Source: Cupriavidus sp. AU9028
GTDB taxonomy: Bacteria; Pseudomonadota; Gammaproteobacteria; Burkholderiales; Burkholderiaceae
Length of the DNA stretch: 64,000 nucleotides
NCBI RefSeq assembly: GCF_019795295.1
Contig: NZ_JAIMCG010000007.1
Location: forward strand, 186,001-250,000
Direction: 5' to 3'
In this document: one piece after another, positions 8,530 to 17,594 of the stretch
How positions within the stretch are numbered: the first letter of the stretch is position 1
Layout of the letters: each line of letters begins with the position of its first letter
Translations under genes and position numbers: made by a program
The notes under the pieces: generated by a model
Told to the model about the DNA's origin: nothing
Databases searched by the model: none
Seen by the model: only the letters and a program-made list of their open reading frames with translations

Positions 8530-9437
8530 CGGGACTGCAGACGGGTATCGAGGCCGCTGCGGGAGAACTTGAAGGTCGAGATCACTTCGAGAATATCGTA
8601 ACGGGCGCGCATCTCGGGCGTGAAGGGGCCGAAGGGCGCGGCGGCACGCACGATGGCGATGGCCTGGCGGTCCAGCGCGGGATCGCCCGAGCTCTTGACC
8701 AGCTCGATGCCGTCGACCAGCTGTCCGCCACGGCGATAGCCGAGGTGCCCGTCGCCGTTCACGTTGATGACAAGAATCAGCTCGCCGTAGAGCGGCTTGC
8801 CGCCACGCTGCGGAAAGTCGGCGGTGCCGCGCTGCTCGATGCGGCGGCGCAGCCGGTCGTAATACTCGGCATAGGCCACCGCCTTCGCGCTGGTGGCGGT
8901 CAGTTGATGCCGCTTCGGGCGCCGCCCGTAGTGCTCAAGATTGCGGCCGATCTCGGCCTCGAGCCGCGCCATCTCGTCCAGTGCGGTGCGCTCGTCCTGC
9001 CCTGGGTGGTCCTGCCGGGCCTGCTGCGGCCGCTCGGCCTGCCGCGGCACGGGGGGCGCGGCCTGGCGAATCTGGCTGAGCAATTGCTGCTGCTCCTGTT
9101 CGAGCAGCTCAACCTGCCGCTGCAGCGCCCGGATGGGCTCGCCATCGCGCGGCACCGGCTGGGCGGGCAGCGGTGTCTGCGCCTGCTGGCGCTCGTGCTC
9201 GCCGCCGCCGTCCAGATTGGCCTGCGCCAGCGCGGCGGCATTGCGCGGCGCCGACGACGAGCGGGCGTTGACCAGCACCACGTCCAGCGGCGATTCCGGC
9301 TGGCGGATGCCGAAGGTCTGCGGTGCGCCGAAGCGGACCGCCAGCAGCAGCGCGTGCACCGCCAGCGATATCGCCAGCGCGCGCGCCAGGGTGCTGCTGC
9401 CGCGCCACCAGCGGCGGAGATCGAAGGAAGGCGTCAC
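8526..9437 (-). CDS. TonB-family energy-transducer-like protein
   Basis: Probably a periplasm-spanning protein that couples inner-membrane energy to outer-membrane transport, or a TonB C-terminal-domain protein of another role. Its 303 residues include an N-terminal membrane anchor (ALAISLAVHALLLAVRFGA, about 19-37) and a long Gln/Arg/Pro-rich linker with predicted coiled-coil character (RALQRQVELLEQEQQQLLSQ). A TonB-like C-terminal domain closes it (GELILVINVNGDGHLGYRRG near 205-224). No exbB/exbD genes are nearby, so partners must be encoded elsewhere. The 4-bp overlap with aroE suggests co-translation. Confidence 0.82.
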   Translation of the reverse strand: MTPSFDLRRWWRGSSTLARALAISLAVHALLLAVRFGAPQTFGIRQPESPLDVVLVNARSSSAPRNAAALAQANLDGGGEHERQQAQTPLPAQPVPRDGEPIRALQRQVELLEQEQQQLLSQIRQAAPPVPRQAERPQQARQDHPGQDERTALDEMARLEAEIGRNLEHYGRRPKRHQLTATSAKAVAYAEYYDRLRRRIEQRGTADFPQRGGKPLYGELILVINVNGDGHLGYRRGGQLVDGIELVKSSGDPALDRQAIAIVRAAAPFGPFTPEMRARYDILEVISTFKFSRSGLDTRLQSR

Positions 9438-9460
9438 GGGAAGTGGCCCCGAGGGGTCGA

Positions 9461-11596
9461 TCAGCGCTTGGCCGGATCGGCGCTGGCGGACGGCGAGGGG
9501 CTATCCCCGGCAGGGCCGGCGGCGCTGTCCAGGTCATCGCCAAGCGCGTCCGCGCGCTCCTCGGCCACTTCCTCGGCGGCGATTTCCGCCGCCGCTTCCG
9601 CCGATACCTCGGCCACCTCTTCGTCGCCTTCCAGCGCCCCCTCGACCGCCTCGTCCAGGGCGGTCTCCAGTTCCTCGGCCGGCAGCTCGCCGTCGCCGGC
9701 GAACACTTCGAGCACCCGGCAGCTGACCTCGAGCGAGATCTCGTCGGTATGGCCGATCTCCAGCAGCACCTGGGTGCCGCGCGCGGCCTGGGCGAGCTCC
9801 GGCACCCGGGTCACCAGCGGAATCTCGGCAAAGCGCACCGCGCCGTCCTTCAGCACGGTCGCCATCATCCGTTCGCGCTTTTCCTGCGCCAGCCAGCGCA
9901 GGCACCAGTAGCGCTCCATCGTCGCCTGGTGCTCGGCGTAGCTCGCATAGGTGCCCTCGAAGTCCGCGACCGCGGCCAGCAGGTCGGCATCCTTGGGTTT
10001 GAACGGCGCCACCAGCTTCGCGGTGATGCCGTGCTGGGCCGCGGCAAGAATCTGCCACTGGTTGACCAGATCGACATAGCGGCGCAGCGGCGACGTGCTC
10101 CATGCGTACTGCTGCACGCCCAGGCCCTCGTGCGGCGCCGGGAAGGTCTGCATGCGGGTGCGATGCATGCCCCACGCCTTCTGCGTTCGATAGATACCGG
10201 GCACGCCGCTGTCGGCCAGCAGCTTGCCCCAGGTGCTGTTGGCCAGGATCATCAGCTCGGCAACGATCTTGTCGAGCGGCGAGCCCCGGCGCCGCTGCTC
10301 GATGCGCACGCGCTCGGTGCCGTCCGGCTCGGCGTCGATATAGAAGTTGAAGTCGGCGCGGTTATGCGATTCCGGGCGCAGGCCGCTGGCGATGCGGGCC
10401 TTCTGGCGCTCGTCGTACAGATGGCCGGCGAAGTCCCATAGCCGCGCGATGGCGTCGCGGAACGGATAGTCGCCGCTGCCCTCGTCCAGCGCCGCTTCGG
10501 TGACCACGTCCTCGAGCAGGTTGTGGCGCAGGTTGGCGGCGATCGGTACCAGTTCGGCGCGCGTTTCGTTCTCGCCAATCTGGCGCCCTTGCGGATCCCA
10601 GACCACGTAGAGCGACAGCGCCGGGCACAGCCGGCCTTCCTGCAGCGTATAGCGATCGACCACCTCGTCCGGCAGCATGGTGATCTTGTCGCCCGGGAAA
10701 TAGACGGTCGACAGCCGCTGGCGCGCAATCGCGTCGAGCGCATCGCCGCGGCGGATGCCGAGCCCCGGGGCGGCGATATGGATGCCGATGCGCACGCGCC
10801 CGTCGCCCAGCTCGGTCACGGACAGCGCGTCGTCGATCTCGGTGGTGGTGACGTCGTCGATGGAGAATGCCTGGACGTCGGCCTGCGGCAGGTCGGCGGG
10901 CGCATCCGGCACCGCCACCGCGGGAAAGGCCGTGCCCTTGGGGAAGCACTCGGACAGGAACTTGGCCTCGTGCAGCGCGCGCGCGTTCTCGACGCCGCCC
11001 ACCCGGATCATCAGCCGCATCGGCGACAGGCCCAGCGCCGTGCAGGCGGCGTCCATCGCCTTGTATTCGAGGCTGTTCTTGTCGGGCTTGAACAGCAGTT
11101 GCAGCGCCTTGCCGCGGAACGCCTCCGGCAACCGGCCCGCCTTCAGTTCCTCTTCATAGCCGGCCTGCACCAGCGCCTGCTGGCGCTTGCGCTCCACCGC
11201 CGCCAGCGCGGCGCGCAGCTGGTCCTCCGGCGCCCGCAGATAGCGCCCGCGCCCCTTGCGGCGGAAGTAGACCGGATTGCCGTGCAGCGTGCTGGCCAGT
11301 GCCGCCTGCTGCGCGGGCGTCGGCGAGGCGCCATAGTATTCGGCGGCCAGCTCGGTGAAGGCGAACTCCTCTTGCGGCGCGCATTCCCACAGGAAGTCCA
11401 GATCGATCTCTTCGCCCAGCACGGCGATTTGCTGCATCAGTTCGGCGGCGCCGGGCTGCGCGAACTGCAGCAGCACGTCGCGCGACTTGACCTTGGTGCG
11501 CTTGCCGCCCGGCATCTCGACCTGATAGGCCTCGCCCTGTTGGCTCAGCACGGTACCGGCGCGGATCTCGCCGCCTTCCTCGAACAGCAACTGCAT
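9461..11596 (-). CDS. RNB-domain exoribonuclease (RNase II/R family)
   Basis: A 3'-5' exoribonuclease of the RNB family. The 711 residues include the RNB core: FSIDDVTTTEIDDALSVTEL with the catalytic Asp cluster, RIGIHIAAPGLGI, RQRLSTVYFPGDKITMLP and the C-terminal block YAWSTSPLRRYVDLVNQWQI. No clear S1 domain is evident. The last 80-90 residues are a Glu/Ala-rich acidic tail (ELETALDEAVEGALEGDEEV onward). Length and missing S1 place it with the atypical RNB proteins of betaproteobacteria rather than classical RNase R. The start is set at ATG 11596 (MQLLFEEGGEIRAG); the frame is open to 11686. It lies 23 bp upstream of the TonB-like gene. Confidence 0.9.
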   Translation of the reverse strand: MQLLFEEGGEIRAGTVLSQQGEAYQVEMPGGKRTKVKSRDVLLQFAQPGAAELMQQIAVLGEEIDLDFLWECAPQEEFAFTELAAEYYGASPTPAQQAALASTLHGNPVYFRRKGRGRYLRAPEDQLRAALAAVERKRQQALVQAGYEEELKAGRLPEAFRGKALQLLFKPDKNSLEYKAMDAACTALGLSPMRLMIRVGGVENARALHEAKFLSECFPKGTAFPAVAVPDAPADLPQADVQAFSIDDVTTTEIDDALSVTELGDGRVRIGIHIAAPGLGIRRGDALDAIARQRLSTVYFPGDKITMLPDEVVDRYTLQEGRLCPALSLYVVWDPQGRQIGENETRAELVPIAANLRHNLLEDVVTEAALDEGSGDYPFRDAIARLWDFAGHLYDERQKARIASGLRPESHNRADFNFYIDAEPDGTERVRIEQRRRGSPLDKIVAELMILANSTWGKLLADSGVPGIYRTQKAWGMHRTRMQTFPAPHEGLGVQQYAWSTSPLRRYVDLVNQWQILAAAQHGITAKLVAPFKPKDADLLAAVADFEGTYASYAEHQATMERYWCLRWLAQEKRERMMATVLKDGAVRFAEIPLVTRVPELAQAARGTQVLLEIGHTDEISLEVSCRVLEVFAGDGELPAEELETALDEAVEGALEGDEEVAEVSAEAAAEIAAEEVAEERADALGDDLDSAAGPAGDSPSPSASADPAKR

Positions 11597-11780
11597 GGAT
11601 CGGTCTTTCAGAATAGCCGGGAAGCCGGCGATCGGCGAGGCGCGGCGCGCGACGGCGCTGCTGCCTCGGATGGATAACTGGATCACTGCGGTGGATCACC
11701 GCGCGGGATAACACGGACAGCCCTGGGCTGGCCGCCAATGATACCGCAGCGCGCCTGCCGCCACCGTGGCGCAGCGGTGG

Positions 11781-12419
11781 CTATCGCAGCGGCCGCTCCG
11801 GCATCGGCAGCCCGGCGGCGCTGCCCGCTTCGGCAGGCGGCGCCTTGCGCTCGATCAGGTCGGGCAGGAACACCTCGGTCACCAGCATCGCGCCCTTGCC
11901 GCGCCGGAACACCGAGCGCCGGGCCGGCAGCATCGGCCAGTGCGCCAGCTCGGGCAAGGCGCGCTGCAGCCGCCGCATCAGTGGATGGTGGGGCAGCAGC
12001 CGGGCGAATTCGAACGGCTCGCGCCGCACGCGCGGATCGACGAACAGCGCGCCACCGAGGGGCCGGTCGCCCAGCCCGCCCAGGAACGGCCAGTCGCGCC
12101 GCGCGTAGAGGGGATGCACGATCGAGTGGGCATAGATCGCCGGCGTGTTGTCGCACACCAGCAGCACGTCGCGCGCAATTACGGGCCGCGGCGCCGCCAG
12201 CCCGATCGCATGCCATTCGTCCAGCAGCGGCGTCTCCATGCCCTGCGACAGCCGGCAAACCCGAAAGCGCGACGACGATGCCACCAGCCGCGCGGTCAGC
12301 GACCCCTCCCCGGTGATCCAGCGGCGCAGATTGCCGCCGATCGCGGCGTCGTGCGCCAGCGTGCGGGTCCAGCCGCAGCGGCGCACCCGCGCCGCGCCGC
12401 CCTCACCCTTGCCGCGCAT
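11781..12419 (-). CDS. ubiC: Chorismate--pyruvate lyase
   Basis: Cleaves chorismate to 4-hydroxybenzoate and pyruvate, the first committed step of ubiquinone synthesis. The 212-residue protein matches Ubi[20 protein letters not shown] near residues 36-54, [19 protein letters not shown] in the middle and a [14 protein letters not shown] segment with the conserved Gly/Leu pattern, ending [12 protein letters not shown]. It overlaps the 3' end of the YqiA-like gene by 17 bp, so the two are probably co-transcribed. A gap of about 185 bp separates it from the ribonuclease gene. Confidence 0.9.
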   Translation of the reverse strand: MRGKGEGGAARVRRCGWTRTLAHDAAIGGNLRRWITGEGSLTARLVASSSRFRVCRLSQGMETPLLDEWHAIGLAAPRPVIARDVLLVCDNTPAIYAHSIVHPLYARRDWPFLGGLGDRPLGGALFVDPRVRREPFEFARLLPHHPLMRRLQRALPELAHWPMLPARRSVFRRGKGAMLVTEVFLPDLIERKAPPAEAGSAAGLPMPERPLR

Positions 12420-13038
12420 CGGTATCGTTGCCGGAGTTGCCGTAGTTGCCGGAGTAGCCGCAGAAGTCCAGTACCTCGTCGACGTACTGATCGAATTCGC
12501 TGATGGCGTGGTCGCTGCCCTCGATCACCCGGATGCGGGCGCCGGCGCAGGCCGCCACCATCTCGCGGTAGTCGAGCACCTCGTCACCGGTGGCCGCCAG
12601 CAGGTAGTACTGCTCGGGCTGGCGCAGCGTATCGACGCGCAGGTCCAGCAGCTCCTGCAAATGATGCCGCTCGACCCGCACCGAGCCGCCGCCATGCCAC
12701 AGCGGCTGCTCGCCCAGATAGCGTTCGAGGTCGGTCCAGGGATGGACGGCCGGGTTCAGCAGCACCGTCGGGCAGCCGTACTTCTGGCCCAGCCAGCGCG
12801 CGTAGTAGCCGCCCAGCGACGAGCCGACGATGGCCAGTGGCCGTGCCTGCGCCCCCGGCGCGCTCCGGCCGGCGGCGGCGATGGCCGCTTCGGCCTGCGC
12901 AATGGCGGCGGCCGGCGAGACGTCCAGCATCGGGCAGGCGAAATGGCGGCCCAGTCCGCGCTCGCGCATGCGCTGCTGGACCAGCCGCGCCTTGAACGAC
13001 TGCGGCGACGAACGGAAGCCGTGCAGATACAGCAGCAT
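12403..13038 (-). CDS. YqiA/YcfP-family alpha/beta-fold esterase
   Basis: A small serine hydrolase of the YqiA type; the natural substrate is unknown. The 211-residue protein starts [17 protein letters not shown], with the oxyanion strand LHGF. It carries the nucleophile elbow [10 protein letters not shown] and a late [19 protein letters not shown] holding the catalytic His. ATG 13038 is preferred because GGAAGG lies six bases before it; a TTG five codons upstream overlaps the mpl stop. The C-terminus ends in an unusual Gly/Asn/Ser/Tyr tail encoded by a 9-bp tandem repeat. Confidence 0.85.
   Translation of the reverse strand: MLLYLHGFRSSPQSFKARLVQQRMRERGLGRHFACPMLDVSPAAAIAQAEAAIAAAGRSAPGAQARPLAIVGSSLGGYYARWLGQKYGCPTVLLNPAVHPWTDLERYLGEQPLWHGGGSVRVERHHLQELLDLRVDTLRQPEQYYLLAATGDEVLDYREMVAACAGARIRVIEGSDHAISEFDQYVDEVLDFCGYSGNYGNSGNDTDARQG
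12427..12462 (-). repeat. 9-bp tandem repeat (4 units) in the esterase 3' end
   Basis: Four consecutive 9-bp units (consensus GTTGCCGGA on the plus strand) encode [12 protein letters not shown] on the minus strand. The unit length is a multiple of three, so copy-number change would keep frame. It ends just before the overlapping ubiC start. Confidence 0.75.
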
Positions 13039-13049
13039 CGCGGCCTTCC

Positions 13050-14423
13050 TCAAACCACGTCGGCGAGCGCGTCGAGCAGCTTCTGATGCACGCCGCCGAA
13101 GCCGCCGTTGCTCATCACCAGTACGTGGTCGCCCGGCATGGCGGCGGCGCGCACCGCCCGCACCAGCGCGTCGAGATCGTCGAAGGCGGCGCCGCGCTCG
13201 CCCAGCGGCGCCAGCGCCTCGGCCAGGTCCCAGCCCAGCGCGTCCTTGCCCGACGGTGCGCCGTAGCCGAACACCTGGTCGGCCAGTTCCAGGCTCGCCG
13301 GCAGCTGGGTCTTCATCACGCCCAGCTTCATGGTGTTCGAGCGCGGCTCCAGCACCGCCAGGATACGGGCCGGACCGACGCGCTTGCGCAGGCCGGCCAG
13401 CGTGGTCTGGATCGCGGTCGGATGGTGGGCGAAGTCGTCATAGACGGTCACGCCGCCCGACACGCCGCGCACTTCCATGCGGCGCTTGACGTTCTGGAAG
13501 CGCGCCAGCGACTGCACCGCCTGCGCCGGCGGCACGCCGACGTGCCGCGCCGCGGCGATCGCCGCCAGCGCGTTCATGCGGTTGTGCACGCCCTGCAGAG
13601 ACCATTGCACGGTGCCGACCACCGTCTCCCCGTGCATCACGTCGAACAGGTCCAGATCCTCGGCGATCGCGCCGTCGCTGGCGCGCCACTGGCCCGCGCC
13701 GAACTGCTCGACCTCGCTCCAGCAGCCGCGCTCCAGCACGCGCGCCAGGCTCTCCTCAAGGCCGTTGACGAGGATGCGGCCCTGACCGGGCACGGTACGG
13801 ACCAGATGGTGGAACTGCGTCTCGATCGCCGCCAGATCCGGGAAGATGTCGGCGTGGTCGTACTCCAGATTGTTCAGGATCAACGTGCGCGGACGGTAAT
13901 GGACAAACTTGCTGCGCTTGTCGAAAAAGGCGGTGTCGTACTCGTCCGCCTCGATGACGAAGTAGTCCGACTCGGTCAGGCGGGCCGAGATGCCGAAGTT
14001 CTGCGGCACGCCGCCGACCAGGAAACCCGGCTCGTAGCCGGCGTCCTGGAGAATCCAGGCGAGCATCGAGGTGGTGGTGGTCTTGCCATGGGTACCGGCC
14101 ACGGCCAGCACCCACTTGCCCTGCAGCACATGCTCGCCCAGCCATTGCGGTCCGGACATATACGGCAGGTTGCGGTCGAGGATGGCTTCCATCAGCGGGT
14201 TGCCGCGCGATACGACATTGCCGATCACGAACAGGTCGGGCGCCAGATCGAGCTGGGCCGGGTCGAAGCCCTCGATCAGCTCGATGCCCTGGGCTTCGAG
14301 CTGCGTGCTCATCGGCGGATAGACGTTGGCGTCGCAACCGGTGACGCGATGGCCTGCCTGCCTGGCGATCGCGGCCAGGCCGCCCATGAAGGTTCCGCAG
14401 ATACCGAGAATATGAATATGCAT
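13050..14423 (-). CDS. mpl: UDP-N-acetylmuramate:L-alanyl-gamma-D-glutamyl-meso-diaminopimelate ligase
   Basis: Recycles murein tripeptide by attaching it to UDP-MurNAc in the cytosol. The 457-residue Mur-ligase-fold protein begins MHIHILGICGTFMGGLAA. It shows the ATP-binding VLAVAGTHGKTTTTSMLAWI, EADEYDTAFFDKRSKFVHYR, LILNNLEYDHADIF and the C-terminal VYDDFAHHPTAIQTTLAGLR and VLEPRSNTMKLGV. Start ATG 14423 gives the standard N-terminus; the frame is open 44 codons further upstream without family similarity. It heads the minus-strand run mpl-YqiA-ubiC. Confidence 0.96.
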   Translation of the reverse strand: MHIHILGICGTFMGGLAAIARQAGHRVTGCDANVYPPMSTQLEAQGIELIEGFDPAQLDLAPDLFVIGNVVSRGNPLMEAILDRNLPYMSGPQWLGEHVLQGKWVLAVAGTHGKTTTTSMLAWILQDAGYEPGFLVGGVPQNFGISARLTESDYFVIEADEYDTAFFDKRSKFVHYRPRTLILNNLEYDHADIFPDLAAIETQFHHLVRTVPGQGRILVNGLEESLARVLERGCWSEVEQFGAGQWRASDGAIAEDLDLFDVMHGETVVGTVQWSLQGVHNRMNALAAIAAARHVGVPPAQAVQSLARFQNVKRRMEVRGVSGGVTVYDDFAHHPTAIQTTLAGLRKRVGPARILAVLEPRSNTMKLGVMKTQLPASLELADQVFGYGAPSGKDALGWDLAEALAPLGERGAAFDDLDALVRAVRAAAMPGDHVLVMSNGGFGGVHQKLLDALADVV

Positions 14424-14664
14424 GAGATAGTCAGGCGAACAGCGGCGCAAGAGAGAATGACGGGGCGCGCCCGTGGCACAGCGCAGTGGCGGCGACAGCG
14501 CCCGCAGGATATCGCCGCATTCTAACCGGTCGCGTTGTGGCCGCCCCACGCCCACGGCCGGCGCCGCGCTGGCGCGAGCCTTGCGTCTGCCCTGGGCAAG
14601 CCGGGCCGTCAGCCCCGGCGCCCTTTGTTCCCGCCGGTTCGCCGGCAGCAGGTATCATCCCGGC

Positions 14665-15360
14665 ATGTCACGACGTAGCCAGATCGACCCGGCCCGGGTC
14701 CGCAGCGAGATCGCGCAGGCCGCCGCCCGCATGATCGCCGAGGACGGTGCCGACTATGCCACCGCCAAGCGCAAGGCTGCCCGCCAGTTGCTGGGCGACA
14801 TGCGCGTGTCCGGCGAGTGGCTTCCCGACAACGAGGCGATCGAGGACGAAGTCCGGGCCTACCAGGCGCTGTTCCATGCCGACAGCCAGCCGCGCGTGCT
14901 GGCGCTGCTGCGGCAGGTGGCGCTGCTGGCCATGGAAGATCTGGCGCCCTACCGGCCCTACATCGCAGGCGCGGTGCTCAACGGCACCGCCACCGAACAT
15001 TCGGATATCTATCTGCAGTGCTTCTGCGACAGCCCCAAGGACGTGGCCCTGCACCTGCTCAATGCCGGTGTCGATTTCGACACCAGCGAATCGCGCCACT
15101 TCGCCAACCGCGGTGACGTGGAGACGCTCAGCTTCCTCTGGCGCGGCCAATGGCCCGCAGTGCGGGAAGCGCGTCAGTTGGCCGGGCAGGTGCGCGCGGA
15201 ACTGGGCGCGCCGGTCGGTATTCATATTGCACTGTACGACGCCGACGACGAGCGCGGCGCCCGCGCCGAAGGCGGCGGGCGCGCGGCGCGGGCCGACATG
15301 GCGGCGCTGCGCGCGCTGGCAGATGCGGCCGAGGGCGGTGGCGCCTCCGGCGCCCCGTAG
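14665..15360 (+). CDS. Conserved protein of unknown function, nucleotidyltransferase-like segment
   Basis: I do not recognise the family with certainty. The 231-residue soluble protein begins MSRRSQIDPARVRSEIAQAA and is helical at the N-terminus. At about residues 103-120 is AVLNGTATEHSDIYLQCF, which recalls the nucleotidyltransferase pattern G[ST]...SDxD. Here the second acidic residue is Tyr (D114-I-Y116), so ordinary catalysis is doubtful. The C-terminus is Ala/Gly/Arg-rich. The start ATG at 14665 is chosen over an open upstream stretch that is low-complexity. It is divergent from mpl and upstream of the TlpA gene. Confidence 0.7.
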   Translation: MSRRSQIDPARVRSEIAQAAARMIAEDGADYATAKRKAARQLLGDMRVSGEWLPDNEAIEDEVRAYQALFHADSQPRVLALLRQVALLAMEDLAPYRPYIAGAVLNGTATEHSDIYLQCFCDSPKDVALHLLNAGVDFDTSESRHFANRGDVETLSFLWRGQWPAVREARQLAGQVRAELGAPVGIHIALYDADDERGARAEGGGRAARADMAALRALADAAEGGGASGAP

Positions 15361-15444
15361 CAGCACGCCGCCCCCCTTCGCACGCGTTACTCGGCGCGGC
15401 CTGCCGGCCGGCACGCCCGCCTTCCTTCGATACGGACCTGACCG

Positions 15445-15984
15445 ATGCCCCAACCCAAGCATTCCTCCCGCCGTGTGTGGTTCTGGCTGGCCATCGCCAT
15501 CGGTGCGGCAATCGCCGGCGCCGTGGCGGGATTCCTCGCGTTCTCGCCCCGCCCGGCAGCGGACCAGGCGGCCGAGCAGCTGTACCGGGCGGAACTGCCG
15601 GACCCGGCCGGCCAGCCGGTGCGCTTCGATGCGCTGCGCGGCAAGACGCTGGTGGTCAACTTCTGGGCGCCGTGGTGCGCCCCGTGCGTGGAGGAGATGC
15701 CGGACCTGGCTGCCCTGCATCAGGAGTACCAGGGCCGCAACGTCGAGTTCGTCGGCATCGGCATCGATTCCCAGAGCAACATCGCCAGGTTTCTCGAAAA
15801 GGTACCGGTCAACTACCCCCTGGCGGTAGCCGGGTTTGCCGGCACGGAGATGGCCCGCGGCTTCGGCAACGCGGCGGGGGGCCTGCCCTATACCGTGGTG
15901 ATCGATCCGCAAGGCGCCGTCACCCTGCGAAAAATGGGCAGGATCAGCGTAGAAGAACTCCGTTCCGCACTTCCGGCGCGCTGA
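15445..15984 (+). CDS. TlpA-family thiol:disulfide oxidoreductase
   Basis: A membrane-anchored periplasmic thioredoxin-like protein for disulfide reduction. The 179 residues comprise a basic start (MPQPKHSSRRVW), one N-terminal transmembrane segment (WFWLAIAIGAAIAGAVAGFL, about residues 12-31) and a TlpA/AhpC-like fold. The active-site motif is VVNFWAPWCAPCVEEMPDL, with CxxC as C-A-P-C. The cis-Pro region GGLPYTVVIDPQG follows. No cytochrome-maturation genes flank it, so its partner is unclear. It lies 84 bp after the unknown protein and upstream of aroQ. Confidence 0.9.
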   Translation: MPQPKHSSRRVWFWLAIAIGAAIAGAVAGFLAFSPRPAADQAAEQLYRAELPDPAGQPVRFDALRGKTLVVNFWAPWCAPCVEEMPDLAALHQEYQGRNVEFVGIGIDSQSNIARFLEKVPVNYPLAVAGFAGTEMARGFGNAAGGLPYTVVIDPQGAVTLRKMGRISVEELRSALPAR

Positions 15985-16243
15985 ATGATCGCGCCCGGCC
16001 TGGCTTCCCGCGAGATCGTCCGCGCCCCGCCATCGGCGGCCGGCGCGACGATCTGCCGGCTTTTGCATGTAACCGGCAGGATACATACCGCCTTTGGCGC
16101 CGATCTGCCCCCGGGCAAACCGCGCAACAGGCCGCTGCGCATCGGAGTGCATCGTGAGGCTGCAGCGCTCGCCCGGCGTGCTGGACAAATCGCTCTAAGT
16201 TACGGTAATCTCCGCGCAATTTCGTTGAACTGGTCCAGCAGCC

Positions 16244-16732
16244 GTGACCGATAACCGTCCAAGCCCCCGCTCAGCGTGCTACCGTCAGGTGCTTGTCCTC
16301 CATGGGCCGAACCTGAACCTGCTGGGAACGCGGGAGCCGCAGACCTACGGCGCGACCACGCTGGCTGCGATCGATGCCGCCCTGGCAAACCGGGCGGCAC
16401 AGGCGGGCATCGGCCTGCGCACCTTCCAGTCCAACCATGAGGGCGCACTGATCGATCGTATCCACGCCGCGCGTGACGAGGGCGTGGACTTCATCATCAT
16501 CAATCCCGCTGCCTATACCCATACCAGCGTGGCGTTGCGCGATGCCCTGGCCGCCGTCGCGGTGCCGTTCGTCGAAGTGCACCTGTCGAACGTGCACCGA
16601 CGCGAGAGCTTCCGCCACCGGTCCTTCTTCTCGGACCTGGCGGTGGGCGTCATCTGCGGGCTGGGCTGGCAAGGTTATCTGCTGGCCCTGGAATACGCAC
16701 TGGGACAGGAACAGGCGCCGCCGGCGGCCTGA
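16244..16732 (+). CDS. aroQ: Type II 3-dehydroquinate dehydratase
   Basis: Dehydrates 3-dehydroquinate to 3-dehydroshikimate in the shikimate pathway; the enzyme is a cytosolic dodecamer. The protein shows [20 protein letters not shown] with the catalytic Tyr, [34 protein letters not shown] and [19 protein letters not shown]. The start is uncertain: no ATG precedes the conserved N-terminus. A GTG at 16244 gives a 162-residue protein with about 15 extra residues, while a GTG within QVLVLHG would give the usual shorter form. It lies upstream of accB, a common arrangement. Confidence 0.93.
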   Translation: MTDNRPSPRSACYRQVLVLHGPNLNLLGTREPQTYGATTLAAIDAALANRAAQAGIGLRTFQSNHEGALIDRIHAARDEGVDFIIINPAAYTHTSVALRDALAAVAVPFVEVHLSNVHRRESFRHRSFFSDLAVGVICGLGWQGYLLALEYALGQEQAPPAA

Positions 16733-16885
16733 CACCCGTACCCCGGGAACACAGTCATTTGCGGCAGCGGGCCAGCGTCTGGCCCGCTGCCGCGTGGGCG
16801 CAGGGCCCTGCCCCCGCCCGCACCGAATTTTCGGCCGCGCCGCTTCCAGGCGAGACCGGACAACCCGATTCAGGAGGAAAACAAG

Positions 16886-17344
16886 ATGGACCTGCGCAAG
16901 CTGAAGACGCTGATCGACCTGGTGGCCGAGTCCGGCATCTCGGAGCTCGAGGTCACCGAGGGCGAGGGCAAGGTGCGCATCGTCAAGGCGCCCCCTCAGG
17001 TCGCCCAGCAGCCGATGACGCTGCCCGCGATGCCGGCGATCACTGCCAGTCCGGTCGCCTCGCCGGCCGCGGCCGCCGCACCGGTCGATGTCACGCCGCA
17101 GGCGCCGGCCGGGCACGTGATCACCTCGCCGATGGTTGGCACCTTCTACCGCGCACCGTCCCCGGGCGCGGCGCCGTTCGTCAACGTGGGGGATACCGTC
17201 AAGGAAGGCCAGACGGTCTGCATCATCGAAGCGATGAAGCTGCTCAATGAAATCGAAAGCGACAAGGCCGGCGTCATCAAGGAAATCCTGGTCGAGAACG
17301 GCCAGGCCGTCGAGTACGGCCAGCCGCTGTTCGTGATCGGCTGA
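16886..17344 (+). CDS. accB: Biotin carboxyl carrier protein of acetyl-CoA carboxylase
   Basis: Carries the biotin that AccC carboxylates for malonyl-CoA synthesis. The 152-residue protein has the N-terminal [20 protein letters not shown], an Ala/Pro/Val-rich flexible linker (about residues 35-75) and the biotinyl domain with [13 protein letters not shown]-type signature (here [14 protein letters not shown]), whose Lys is the biotinylation site. An AGGAGG Shine-Dalgarno stands before ATG 16886. It is followed after 250 bp by accC. Confidence 0.97.
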   Translation: MDLRKLKTLIDLVAESGISELEVTEGEGKVRIVKAPPQVAQQPMTLPAMPAITASPVASPAAAAAPVDVTPQAPAGHVITSPMVGTFYRAPSPGAAPFVNVGDTVKEGQTVCIIEAMKLLNEIESDKAGVIKEILVENGQAVEYGQPLFVIG

Positions 17345-17594
17345 CGCACGCCGGCACCGACGGCATGCCGGTGCATCCGCTCCCTGCCGGCCGCGACGCG
17401 GCTCCGGCAGGGGCGAACCGCATGGGTGCCGCCGCCACACTGGCGCCGGGCGCGCCATCGACAGTGCAAGCCGGACCGGAACTGCCCGGCAGACGGGCAA
17501 GGGCAGTCCGGCAACCCGCGGCGGTCATCACGTGCAGGACGTCGCCTTCGCAAGGCGGCGCCGACCTTCTGCTTCTGCTGCGCAGAGAGACACT

